A stretch of 64,000 nucleotides of DNA from Streptomyces sp. NBC_00273 (GTDB taxonomy: Bacteria > Actinomycetota > Actinomycetes > Streptomycetales > Streptomycetaceae): the NCBI RefSeq assembly GCF_036178145.1, contig NZ_CP108067.1, positions 7,208,501 through 7,272,500 on the forward strand, in the 5' to 3' direction. Under the pieces are notes generated by a model. That model saw nothing but the letters and a program-made list of their open reading frames with translations, did no database searches and had not been told where the DNA came from. Position numbers and translations under genes: made by a program. Shown here piece after piece: positions 10,029-17,405 of this stretch (position 1 is the first letter of the stretch; each line of letters opens with the position of its first letter).

Positions 10029-11627
10029 GTGATCACCGCCACCGGTATCGAGCTGCGCGCCGGCGCCCGCGTCCTTATCGAGTCCGCCTCCTTCCGCGTC
10101 GCCAAGGGCGACCGCATCGGCCTGGTCGGCCGCAACGGAGCGGGCAAGACCACCCTCACCAAGTGCCTCGCGGGCGAGGGCCAGCCCGCCGCCGGCTCCA
10201 TCGCCCGCTCGGGCGAGGTCGGCTACCTCCCGCAGGACCCGCGCACCGGCGACCTCGACGTACTGGCCCGCGACCGGATCCTGTCCGCGCGCGGCCTCGA
10301 CGTGCTGATCAAGAAGATGCGCGCCAACGAGGAGCGCATCGCCACCGGCACCGGCGGCACCCGCGACAAGGCGATGAAGCAGTACGAGCGCCAGGAGACG
10401 GAGTTCCTGACCAAGGGCGGGTACGCCGCCGAGGCGGAAGCCGCGACCATCTCGGCCGCCCTGGGCCTGCCCGACCGGGTGCTCGGCCAGCCGCTGCACA
10501 CCCTCTCCGGTGGCCAGCGCCGCCGCGTCGAGCTGGCCCGGATCCTCTTCTCGGACGCCGACACCCTGCTCCTCGACGAGCCCACCAACCACCTGGACGC
10601 CGACTCCATCGTCTGGCTGCGCGACTACCTGAAGACCTACCGCGGTGGCTTCATCGTCATCTCCCACGACGTCGACCTCGTCGAGACCGTCGTCAACAAG
10701 GTCTTCTACCTGGACGCCAACCGCTCCCAGATCGACGTCTACAACATGGGCTGGAAGCTCTACCAGCAGCAGCGCGAGGCCGACGAGAAGCGCCGCAAGC
10801 GCGAGCGCCAGAACGCCGAGAAGAAGGCCGCGGCCCTGAACTCGCAGGCCGACAAGATGCGCGCCAAGGCCACCAAGACCGTCGCCGCGCAGAACATGGC
10901 CAAGCGCGCCGACCGGCTGCTCGCCGGCCTGGAGGCCGTCCGCGTCAACGACAAGGTCGCCAAGCTGCGCTTCCCGGACCCGGCTCCCTGCGGCAAGACC
11001 CCGCTGACCGCCGAGGGCCTCTCGAAGTCGTACGGCTCCCTGGAGATCTTCACCGACGTCGACCTGGCCATCGACAAGGGCTCCCGCGTGGTCATCCTCG
11101 GCCTCAACGGCGCCGGCAAGACCACCCTGCTGCGCCTGCTCTCGGGCACCGAGAAGCCGGACACCGGCACGGTCGTGCCCGGCCACGGCCTCAAGCTCGG
11201 CTACTACGCCCAGGAGCACGAGACCCTGGACCCGGAGCGCACGGTCCTGGAGAACATGCGCTCCTCGGCCCCCGACCTGGACCTGGTCGCGGTGCGCAAG
11301 ACCCTCGGCTCCTTCCTCTTCTCCGGGGACGACGTGGACAAGCCCGCCGGGGTGCTCTCCGGTGGCGAGAAGACCCGGCTGGCCCTGGCCACGCTGGTCG
11401 TCTCCTCGGCGAACGTGCTGCTCCTCGACGAGCCCACGAACAACCTCGACCCGGCCAGCCGCGAGGAGATCCTGGGCGCGCTGCGCACGTACAAGGGCGC
11501 GGTCATCCTCGTCACGCACGACGAGGGCGCCGTCGAGGCGCTGGAGCCGGAGCGGATCATTCTGCTCCCGGACGGGGTCGAGGACCTGTGGGGACCGGAC
11601 TACCGGGACCTGGTGGCCCTCGCCTGA
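10029..11627 (+). CDS. ABC-F family ATPase (ribosome-associated, no membrane domain)
   Basis: ABC-F proteins bind the ribosomal E site and act in translation or antibiotic protection rather than transport. The 532-residue protein has two nucleotide-binding domains: Walker A GRNGAGKT at about residue 34 with signature LSGGQRRRV near 159, and a second Walker A GLNGAGKT near 357 with signature LSGGEKTRL near 443. Both have LLLDEPTN. A charged, Lys/Arg-rich linker of about 80 residues (KRRKRERQNAEKK) separates them, as in the family. The GTG start has a weak RBS (CTGGAG). It resembles the housekeeping Ettlike/Uup-like actinobacterial group more than proven resistance proteins, but this cannot be settled by eye. 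Confidence 0.92.
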   Translation: MITATGIELRAGARVLIESASFRVAKGDRIGLVGRNGAGKTTLTKCLAGEGQPAAGSIARSGEVGYLPQDPRTGDLDVLARDRILSARGLDVLIKKMRANEERIATGTGGTRDKAMKQYERQETEFLTKGGYAAEAEAATISAALGLPDRVLGQPLHTLSGGQRRRVELARILFSDADTLLLDEPTNHLDADSIVWLRDYLKTYRGGFIVISHDVDLVETVVNKVFYLDANRSQIDVYNMGWKLYQQQREADEKRRKRERQNAEKKAAALNSQADKMRAKATKTVAAQNMAKRADRLLAGLEAVRVNDKVAKLRFPDPAPCGKTPLTAEGLSKSYGSLEIFTDVDLAIDKGSRVVILGLNGAGKTTLLRLLSGTEKPDTGTVVPGHGLKLGYYAQEHETLDPERTVLENMRSSAPDLDLVAVRKTLGSFLFSGDDVDKPAGVLSGGEKTRLALATLVVSSANVLLLDEPTNNLDPASREEILGALRTYKGAVILVTHDEGAVEALEPERIILLPDGVEDLWGPDYRDLVALA

Positions 11628-11991
11628 TCGGGTTCCGGTTCCGGTTCCGCTTCTGATCCAGTTCCTTATGGATCATTCGGCTCACGGGTGATCCATCATC
11701 TGAGTGAGACGGTCTCGTACCGTTGCGCGTCGTGTCACGGCCCCGGTCGCACCCCTCAAGGTGCGCGACCGGGGCTGTTCGTTTTCCGCTTCCGCGCCCC
11801 TGACCTGGCGATTCCCGGCGGGGGCAGCGGAGTGTGACGGAAGTCATGCAGCGGAAGGGGAGATTCCGTTCTGCTCGTGCGTCCACCGGTCGGGAAATGC
11901 CGTCGTACCGACCTTGCTGAATGGGTGGCCAGGAAGCGTGGGAGGGGTGATCATGAGAAGTCCAGAGCGCACTTCCCACGAGGAGGCACGG
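11626..11991. promoter_or_regulatory. Intergenic region with clustered GATC sites upstream of gbn
   Basis: This 360-base gap contains a hexamer run of GGTTCC (about 11630-11650), four GATC tetramers within 68 bases (11626, 11655, 11671, 11690), a terminator-like hairpin (11740-11775) and a fifth GATC at 11949. At this base composition fewer than one GATC would be expected in the gap. The neighbouring gene encodes a GATC-binding nucleoid protein, so autoregulatory binding is a reasonable inference. Confidence 0.5.
11740..11775 (+). terminator. Terminator-like hairpin downstream of ABC-F gene
   Basis: An 11-bp stem pairs GCCCCGGTCGC (11740-11750) with GCGACCGGGGC (11765-11775). The sequence that follows, TGTTCGTTTTCC, is relatively T-rich for this genome. 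It would end the ABC-F transcript about 110 bases after its stop. Confidence 0.65.
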
Positions 11992-12213
11992 GTGGCCGAG
12001 ACTCTGAAGAAGGGCAGCCGGGTAACCGGCGCCGCGCGCGACAAGCTCGCGGCAGACCTGAAGAAGAAGTACGACTCCGGTGCGAGTATCCGGGCGCTGG
12101 CCGAAGAGACCGGCCGGTCCTACGGATTCGTCCATCGGATGCTCAGTGAGTCCGGGGTGTCGCTGCGTGGTCGCGGAGGCGCGACGCGCGGCAAGAAGGC
12201 CGCTACGGCCTGA
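11992..12213 (+). CDS. gbn: Gbn-type GATC-binding nucleoid-associated protein
   Basis: The 73-residue basic protein starts VAETLKKGSRVTGAARDKLA and contains one helix-turn-helix (about residues 20-55, with SIRALAEETGRSYGFVHRML) and a basic C-terminus RGRGGATRGKK. It corresponds to S. coelicolor SCO1839 (Gbn), a small conserved actinobacterial nucleoid protein reported to recognise GATC-containing sites and influence development and antibiotic production. GTG 11992 has a perfect AGGAGG five bases upstream, so the longer open frame reaching to 11704 is not used. Confidence 0.92.
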   Translation: MAETLKKGSRVTGAARDKLAADLKKKYDSGASIRALAEETGRSYGFVHRMLSESGVSLRGRGGATRGKKAATA

Positions 12214-12372
12214 CCCCGGTCCCATCGGTTCCAACGTTCCAACGGCTTCAAGGTCCATCATGATCCGACGGTTCCTTCGGTGACCCCCGGTCGGCTTTCC
12301 GGTCGGCCGGGTGGTTACTGTGCAGTCACTTAGGCCGAGCTTGCGGCCGACTGCACACCGGAGGCACGAGAG

Positions 12373-13152
12373 ATGGCTCTGCTCGACAAGGACGGCGTAC
12401 GACTTACCGTCGACGACACGGTCGCCACGGTGACACTGACCAATCCGGCCAAGCGAAATGCCCAATCCCCCGCGCTCTGGCGGGCTTTGGCCGAGGCCGG
12501 GAGGCTGTTGCCGGGCACCGTCCGGGTCGTCGTGCTGCGCGGTGAGGGCAAGTCCTTCTCCGCAGGGCTCGACCGGCAGGCGTTCACCCCCGAAGGTTTC
12601 GAGGGCGAGCCGTCCTTCCTCGATCTGGCACGCGGTTCGGACGAACTGCTCGACTCCACGATCGCCGAGTACCAGGAGGCGTTCACCTGGTGGAGGCGTA
12701 ACGACATCATCTCCGTTGCCGCCGTGCAGGGGCACGCGATCGGGGCCGGCTTCCAGCTCGCTCTCGCGTGCGACCTGCGCGTGGTCGCGGACGACGTGCA
12801 GTTCGCCATGCGCGAGACCAGCCTGGGCCTGGTCCCCGACCTGGCCGGCACCCAGCCCCTGACCTCCCTGGTCGGATACGCCCGCGCGCTGGAGATCTGC
12901 GCGACGGGCCGCTTCGTGCACGCCGAGGAGGCGGAGCGGGTCGGCCTCGCCAACCTCGTCGTCCCCGCGGACGAGCTCGACGCCGCCGTCCAGGACCTCA
13001 CCACGGCCCTGCTGGCCCCGCCGCGGGACGCCGTGATCGAGACGAAGACGCTGCTGCGCTCCGCCCAGGCCCGCCCCTACGACGAGCAGCGCGCCGCCGA
13101 GCGTGCGGCCCAGGCCCGCCGCCTGCGCGACCTGGCCGGTCTCTCCGACTGA
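12373..13152 (+). CDS. Enoyl-CoA hydratase/isomerase family protein
   Basis: The 259-residue crotonase-fold protein has the CoA/oxyanion segments KSFSAGLDRQAF (about residues 60-72) and GHAIGAGFQLALACDLRV (about 120-137). The usual catalytic glutamates of hydratases are not obvious: the second region reads RETSLGLVPDLAGTQPL, with one Glu. It could therefore be a hydratase, an isomerase or another crotonase activity. ATG 12373 follows GGAGGCACGAG. The gene is monocistronic, with a promoter region of about 160 bases shared with nothing else. Confidence 0.88.
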   Translation: MALLDKDGVRLTVDDTVATVTLTNPAKRNAQSPALWRALAEAGRLLPGTVRVVVLRGEGKSFSAGLDRQAFTPEGFEGEPSFLDLARGSDELLDSTIAEYQEAFTWWRRNDIISVAAVQGHAIGAGFQLALACDLRVVADDVQFAMRETSLGLVPDLAGTQPLTSLVGYARALEICATGRFVHAEEAERVGLANLVVPADELDAAVQDLTTALLAPPRDAVIETKTLLRSAQARPYDEQRAAERAAQARRLRDLAGLSD

Positions 13153-13279
13153 GGGCCGCCGCGACACCGGAGCCCCGGGGAAAGCCGGCCAGCCGACCGG
13201 CGTACTCCCGGGGCGCCCGCGCGTCCGGGCGCCTAACGTGGTGCGGAGTGAGTCCGTCACGCACGCGAAGGGACACGCG

Positions 13280-13717
13280 ATGACCGAATCCGCATCAGTG
13301 ACCTCCGGCAAGGGCAAGGAACCCGGGGACCGGGGACGAACGAGCATCGCCGACGGGGTGGTCGAGAAGATCGCCGGGCTGGCCGCCCGCGAAGTGGTCG
13401 GCGTGCACGCCATGGGCAGCGGCAGCGGCCTCTCCCGCACCTTCGGCGCCGTCCGCGACCGGGTGCCCGGTGGCGGCAAGGCCGGGGTCAGCCGAGGGGT
13501 CAAGGCAGAGGTCGGCGAGACCCAGACGGCCCTCGACCTGGAGATCGTCGTGGACTACGGCGTCTCGATCCGCGACGTGGCACGGGCGGTCCGGGAGAAC
13601 GTCATCTCGGCGGTCGAGCGGATGACCGGCCTGGAGGTCGTCGAGGTCAACATCGCGGTGAGCGACGTCAAGCTGCCCGATGAGCCCGACGAGGAGCCGG
13701 AATCCCGTCTCCAGTAG
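13280..13717 (+). CDS. Asp23/Gls24 family envelope stress protein (first copy)
   Basis: The 145-residue protein is an Asp23 domain: SIADGVVEKIAGLAAREVVGVHAM at about residues 24-47, then TALDLEIVVDYGVSIRDVARAVRENV and the C-terminal EVVEVNIAVSDVKLP. The tail is acidic (DEPDEEPES). In Gram-positives Asp23 is a cytoplasmic protein tethered to the membrane by AmaP and linked to cell-wall stress. It opens a five-gene tightly spaced operon that ends with an AmaP gene. ATG 13280 was chosen over the upstream open frame because it is preceded by GAAGGGA. Confidence 0.9.
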   Translation: MTESASVTSGKGKEPGDRGRTSIADGVVEKIAGLAAREVVGVHAMGSGSGLSRTFGAVRDRVPGGGKAGVSRGVKAEVGETQTALDLEIVVDYGVSIRDVARAVRENVISAVERMTGLEVVEVNIAVSDVKLPDEPDEEPESRLQ

Positions 13718-13732
13718 CCGAGAGGAGTCCGC

Positions 13733-13918
13733 ATGAGCATGGCGATCGCCGGACTGTTCGCCGGCATGGCCCTGGCGTTCGCCGGCTATTTCGGCGGTTT
13801 CGGGGCCTTCCTGCTGGTGGCCGCCCTCGGCGCCATCGGTTTCGTCGCCGGCCGGTTCCTCGACGGGGACCTGGAACCGGGTGACCTGTTCCGCCGCCGT
13901 GACGACCGGCGCGGGTGA
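13733..13918 (+). CDS. Small membrane protein, DUF2273 family
   Basis: The 61-residue protein is two short hydrophobic helices (about 4-22 and 25-43) rich in Gly and Ala, followed by a charged tail GDLEPGDLFRRRDDRRG. DUF2273 proteins accompany Asp23 genes in Firmicutes and Actinobacteria. It starts 15 bases after the first Asp23 gene with GAGAGGAG upstream. Confidence 0.88.
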   Translation: MSMAIAGLFAGMALAFAGYFGGFGAFLLVAALGAIGFVAGRFLDGDLEPGDLFRRRDDRRG

Positions 13919-13925
13919 GGCGCCG

Positions 13926-14291
13926 ATGAGCAGCCCGCCGCGTTCCGCCCCGCCCCGGGTGGCCGCCGCCGAGCGCGGTGCCACCCGCATCGCCGATCGG
14001 GTCGTCGCGAAGATCGCGGCCCAGGCCGCCCGGGAGGCGCTCGCCACGAGCCCCGGCAAGCCCCCGCACGCCACCGTCACCGTGCACCACGACATCGCCC
14101 GGGTCCGGGTCAGCCTGGAGCTGGACTACCCGTCCGACCTGGCCGCCCAGTGCGCGGCCGTACGCCGTCAGGTGGCCCTCCGGGTCGAGGAGTGCGCGTC
14201 GATGTCGGTGCCCGAGGTGGACATCGACATCGAGCACCTGCACTCCGGCCACTCCCGGACCGCCCCCGGGCGGGCCCGGCGGCTGCGGTGA
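13926..14291 (+). CDS. Asp23/Gls24 family protein (second, divergent copy)
   Basis: The 121-residue protein repeats the Asp23 pattern ATRIADRVVAKIAAQAAREALA near residue 18 and ends with EVDIDIEHLHSG. It differs from the first copy in a shorter loop and a basic rather than acidic tail. Its stop overlaps the GTG start of the next gene (GTGA), so they are translationally coupled. A heteromeric Asp23 assembly with the first copy is an inference. Confidence 0.88.
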   Translation: MSSPPRSAPPRVAAAERGATRIADRVVAKIAAQAAREALATSPGKPPHATVTVHHDIARVRVSLELDYPSDLAAQCAAVRRQVALRVEECASMSVPEVDIDIEHLHSGHSRTAPGRARRLR

Positions 14292-14842
14292 CGGCCCGCG
14301 GCTCCGGCCGGGCCCGCCGGTTCCGCTCCGCCCGGCGGGTGCCCGCCGCGCTCACCGCCCTGGTCGTGCTCGGGGCGGCGGTCCTGTTCCTGTACGACCT
14401 GGCCGCCGTACGGGCCGACCGGCCCGGGATGAGCTGGCGCCGCGACCTCGCCGACCAGCTGGCGACGCACACCCCCGCGGACCCGTGGGTGCAGCTGATC
14501 GCAGGAGCCATGGTCCTGGTCGGGCTGGTGCTCCTGCTGCTGGCCCTGGCCCCCGGGTTGCGCGGGATCCTGCCGATGAGCACCCCGGACCAGCGGCCGG
14601 GCGTGAGGGCCGGGCTCGGCCGCAAGGCCGCCGCGCAGATCCTGCGGGACCGGGCCATGGAGGTGTCCGGAGTGCGGTCCGTCCGGGTCAAGGTGCGCCG
14701 GTCGCGCGTCGGGGTGCGGGCCACCTCGCACTTCCGCGAACTGGACGACGTACGGGCCGACCTCGACGCGGTGCTCGCCGTCGGCATCGAGGAACTGGGC
14801 CTCGCGCGCCCGCCGCAGCCGCGCGTACGGGTGAGGAGGTGA
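14288..14842 (+). CDS. DUF6286-type membrane protein of the Asp23 operon
   Basis: The 184-residue protein has two transmembrane segments (about residues 21-40, ALTALVVLGAAVLFLYDLAA, and 72-95, LIAGAMVLVGLVLLLLALAPG) and a cytoplasmic or external C-terminal domain with an Asp23/AmaP-like repeat of valine-rich strands (VSGVRSVRVKVRRSRVGVR). The topology resembles AmaP. The family name is from memory of Streptomyces annotations. It begins inside the stop codon of the preceding Asp23 gene. Confidence 0.82.
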   Translation: MTARGSGRARRFRSARRVPAALTALVVLGAAVLFLYDLAAVRADRPGMSWRRDLADQLATHTPADPWVQLIAGAMVLVGLVLLLLALAPGLRGILPMSTPDQRPGVRAGLGRKAAAQILRDRAMEVSGVRSVRVKVRRSRVGVRATSHFRELDDVRADLDAVLAVGIEELGLARPPQPRVRVRR

Positions 14843-14846
14843 CGCC

Positions 14847-15404
14847 ATGCTCGCAACGGTGAACCGGATCCTGCTGGGGGTGGTCGGAGCGGTCCTGGTG
14901 GCGGCCGGCACCGTGGTGCTGACGGGCTGGTGGCCGCTGCACGGCCGGCACGCGCCACTGCTGAGCGCGCAGACCAGGAACCGGTACTGGCACGCCGACG
15001 GCTGGTGGTGGTGGGCGGTGCTCGCCGCCCTCGCGGTGGGCGTCCTGCTCGCGCTGTGGTGGCTGTTGTCCCAGCTCAGGCGCCCGCGACTCCAGGCGCT
15101 GGTGGTGGACACCGGGGACGGGGCCTTCGCGATGCTGCGCGGGCGCGCGCTGGAGGAGGCGGTGGCCGCGGAGGCCGGCGCCCTGGAAGGGGTCGCCGGC
15201 TGCCGGGTCGCCCTGCGCGGGCGGCGCGGGTCGCCCGCGCTGCGGGTCGCGCTGGAACTGGAACCCCACGCGGTGCCCGCCGACGCCCTGGCCGCCGTGG
15301 CCGGTCCGGTCCTGACCCATGCCCGGACCTCGGCGGGCCTCCCGGAACTCCCCGCGGAAGCCCGCCTCAAGGTCACGTCCCACCGGGCCCAGCGCGTGAC
15401 CTAG
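14847..15404 (+). CDS. amaP: AmaP-like membrane anchor of Asp23
   Basis: The 185-residue protein has two N-terminal transmembrane helices (about 5-25 and 50-70) with an external loop carrying HGRHAPLLSAQTRNRYWHADG, then a C-terminal domain with strands similar to Asp23 (GVAGCRVALRGRRGSPALRVALELE). AmaP anchors Asp23 to the membrane in Staphylococcus. GAGGAGG lies four bases upstream of ATG 14847. It closes the operon; no strong terminator was noted before the convergent SDR gene. Confidence 0.85.
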   Translation: MLATVNRILLGVVGAVLVAAGTVVLTGWWPLHGRHAPLLSAQTRNRYWHADGWWWWAVLAALAVGVLLALWWLLSQLRRPRLQALVVDTGDGAFAMLRGRALEEAVAAEAGALEGVAGCRVALRGRRGSPALRVALELEPHAVPADALAAVAGPVLTHARTSAGLPELPAEARLKVTSHRAQRVT

Positions 15405-15440
15405 CGGACGTCCTGCCGATCACGCGGGGCTCCCGGTGGG

Positions 15441-16196
15441 TCAGAAGCCGTGTCGGGAGCCGCCGTCGACCGGGAGCATGACACCCGTCAGGTACGACGC
15501 CGCCGGGGAGAGGAGGAAGGCCGCCGTGCGGCCGAACTCCTCCGGGGCGCCGTACCGGCGCAGCGGGATGCGGGACTCGTGCCCCGCCCGCGCGGCCTCC
15601 GCGTCACCGGACAGCGCGTCGAGCTCGCGCACGCGGTCGGTGTCGATGCGGGCCGGAAGCAGGCCGACCACCCGGATCCCGCGCGGGCCGAGCTCCAGCG
15701 AGAGGGACTTCGCGAAGCCGGCGAGGCCGGGGCGCAGGCCGTTGGAGATGGCCAGGCCGGGGATCGGCTCGTGGACCGAGCCCGACAGGACGAAGCCGAT
15801 GACCCCGCCCTCGCCCAGCTCGGCGGCGGCCGCCCGGGCGAGGCGGACCGCGCCCAGGAAGACCGAATCGAAGGCCGCCTCCCACTGCGCGTCGGTGTTG
15901 TCCGCCGCGAAGCCCGGCGCCGGGCCGCCCACGCTGATGAGGATGCCGTCGAGGCGGCCGAAGCGCTCCCGCGCGGTCGCGACGAGCCGCGCGGCCGCCT
16001 CCGGGTCGGAGTTGTCGGCCGCCACGCCGGCCGCGTTCGGGCCGAGCTCGGCGGCGGCGTCGGCCGCCCGCTTCTCGTCCCGGCCGGTCAGGAGCACCTT
16101 CGCACCGTCGGCGACCAGTTCCCGGGCCGAGGCGAGGCCGAGGCCGCGCGTGGCCCCGGTGACGATGTAGACGCGGTCTTTCAGTCCAAGATCCAT
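15441..16196 (-). CDS. SDR family oxidoreductase with non-canonical active site
   Basis: The 251-residue Rossmann enzyme has the NAD(P) motif TGATRGLGLASA (residues 13-24) and NNAG-equivalent ISVGGPAPG near residue 85. The usual Tyr-x3-Lys is not seen: where it should be the sequence is GLAISNGLRPGLAGFAK. Several FabG-like actinobacterial paralogues share this replacement. The ending TGVMLPVDGGSRHGF is typical of the FabG group. Substrate is unknown. It converges with the Asp23 operon and is followed upstream by the SURF1 gene on the same strand. Confidence 0.87.
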   Translation of the reverse strand: MDLGLKDRVYIVTGATRGLGLASARELVADGAKVLLTGRDEKRAADAAAELGPNAAGVAADNSDPEAAARLVATARERFGRLDGILISVGGPAPGFAADNTDAQWEAAFDSVFLGAVRLARAAAAELGEGGVIGFVLSGSVHEPIPGLAISNGLRPGLAGFAKSLSLELGPRGIRVVGLLPARIDTDRVRELDALSGDAEAARAGHESRIPLRRYGAPEEFGRTAAFLLSPAASYLTGVMLPVDGGSRHGF

Positions 16197-16205
16197 GCCG
16201 ACACG

Positions 16206-16997
16206 CTACGCCGTCGCCGGCTCCTGCAGGGAGGCTTCCGCCCGGGCGGCCTCTTCCTCGCGCTCGCGCTTCTCCCGCCGAACGAGGACCACCCAGCCCA
16301 CCGGAACCGCGCCGGCGAACAACCACCACTGGACGGCGTACGCCATGTGGGGGCCGATCGAGTCGTGGTCGGGGTCGGGGATGGTCTCCGGGGCGCCGTC
16401 CGCCGGAGCCGGATCCGTGAGCTCCAGGTACCCGCCGAGGACCGTCCGGCCCAGGTACTCCGCCTGCTGAGCACTGTTGATCAGCATCACCTGGCGGTCG
16501 GGCAGGCCCTTGCGGTCCTTGATGCCGCTCCCGCCGCTGGTCTCGTCGGCCTTCAGCCGGCCGGTGACCGTGACCTCGCCCGTGGGCGCGGCCGGCACCG
16601 GCGGGTACGCGCGGGGGTCGTCGCCGCCCGGCACCCAGCCCCGGTTGACCAGGACCACCCGGCCGTCGGAGAGGACCAGCGGGGTCAGGACGTGGAAGCC
16701 GACCTTGTCGTCGCTGTCGGTGCGCATCCGGACGACGACCTCGTGCGCGGAGTCGTACGTACCGGTCGCGGTGACCGTGCGCCAGAAGTCCGCGCGGGGG
16801 ACCCGGTGTCCGGGGGAGGTGACTTCGGTCACGGGGACCGGCTTCGCCCGCAGGTTCGCTTCGATCAGCTGGTTCTGCGTGACCCGGTGCTCATGGCGGT
16901 GGTACTGCCAGAACCCCAGCTTGATCATCGCGGGGATGAGGGCGAGGGCCATCAGGGTGAGGAACACCCACTGCCGGGTCAGCACAAAGCGGTACAC
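16206..16997 (-). CDS. SURF1-family cytochrome oxidase assembly protein
   Basis: SURF1 proteins help assemble heme-copper cytochrome c oxidase. The protein of about 263 residues has two transmembrane helices flanking an external domain, the first at the N-terminus (WVFLTLMALALIPAMIKLGFWQ in parts) and the second near residue 220 (AYAVQWWLFAGAVPVGWVVLV in parts). Family landmarks are LGFWQYHRHEHR, VLVNRGWVP and GPHMAYAVQWW. GTG 16997 places the first helix at the N-terminus; an in-frame ATG at 17057 would add 20 residues, but neither start has a clear ribosome site. Confidence 0.87.
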   Translation of the reverse strand: MYRFVLTRQWVFLTLMALALIPAMIKLGFWQYHRHEHRVTQNQLIEANLRAKPVPVTEVTSPGHRVPRADFWRTVTATGTYDSAHEVVVRMRTDSDDKVGFHVLTPLVLSDGRVVLVNRGWVPGGDDPRAYPPVPAAPTGEVTVTGRLKADETSGGSGIKDRKGLPDRQVMLINSAQQAEYLGRTVLGGYLELTDPAPADGAPETIPDPDHDSIGPHMAYAVQWWLFAGAVPVGWVVLVRREKREREEEAARAEASLQEPATA

Positions 16998-17075
16998 GCC
17001 CACGACGGTACCCGCAGCGCGGAGGACCCCGGCGGCCGGGTGGCCGTCCGGGGTCATGGCGTACGGGAAGGGGAG

Positions 17076-17309
17076 TCAGACGCGGTCGACGATGCCCACC
17101 TTCCCCTCCGCCCGGGCGCAGTGCGCCCCGCAGAACCACTGGCCCGCGACCTCGACGCCCTGGCCGATGATCGAGACCCGGCAGTGCTCACAGACGGGCG
17201 CCATGCGGTGGATGGCGCAGGAGAAGCAGTCGAAGACGTGCACGGCGCCCTGCGCGTGCACCTCGAAGGACATGCCGTAATCGTTTCCGCAGACCTCACA
17301 ACGTGCCAT
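17076..17309 (-). CDS. Small zinc-ribbon-like protein
   Basis: The 77-residue protein contains four cysteine pairs or near-pairs: CEVCGNDYG at the N-terminus, CFSC, CEHC and CGAHC. The spacing suggests two zinc-binding knuckles. Streptomyces genomes carry this as a conserved hypothetical, sometimes called metallothionein-like. ATG 17309 begins the conserved MARCEVCG; the open frame continues upstream. Function unknown; metal or nucleic-acid binding is an inference from the cysteines. Confidence 0.83.
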   Translation of the reverse strand: MARCEVCGNDYGMSFEVHAQGAVHVFDCFSCAIHRMAPVCEHCRVSIIGQGVEVAGQWFCGAHCARAEGKVGIVDRV

Positions 17310-17405
17310 GGGCCGAATGCTGCGCACGGGGAAGGAGCCGAACAAGATCCAGCGGGGTGAGTCGCCGCGCCTGCACCCGCCCGGCGCAACGGCCGGCCCT
17401 CCGGT

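Noticed and set aside
15406-15440. A terminator between the Asp23 operon and the SDR gene
   Set aside because: Only short, weak pairing was found in the 36-base gap; readthrough into the convergent gene cannot be excluded.
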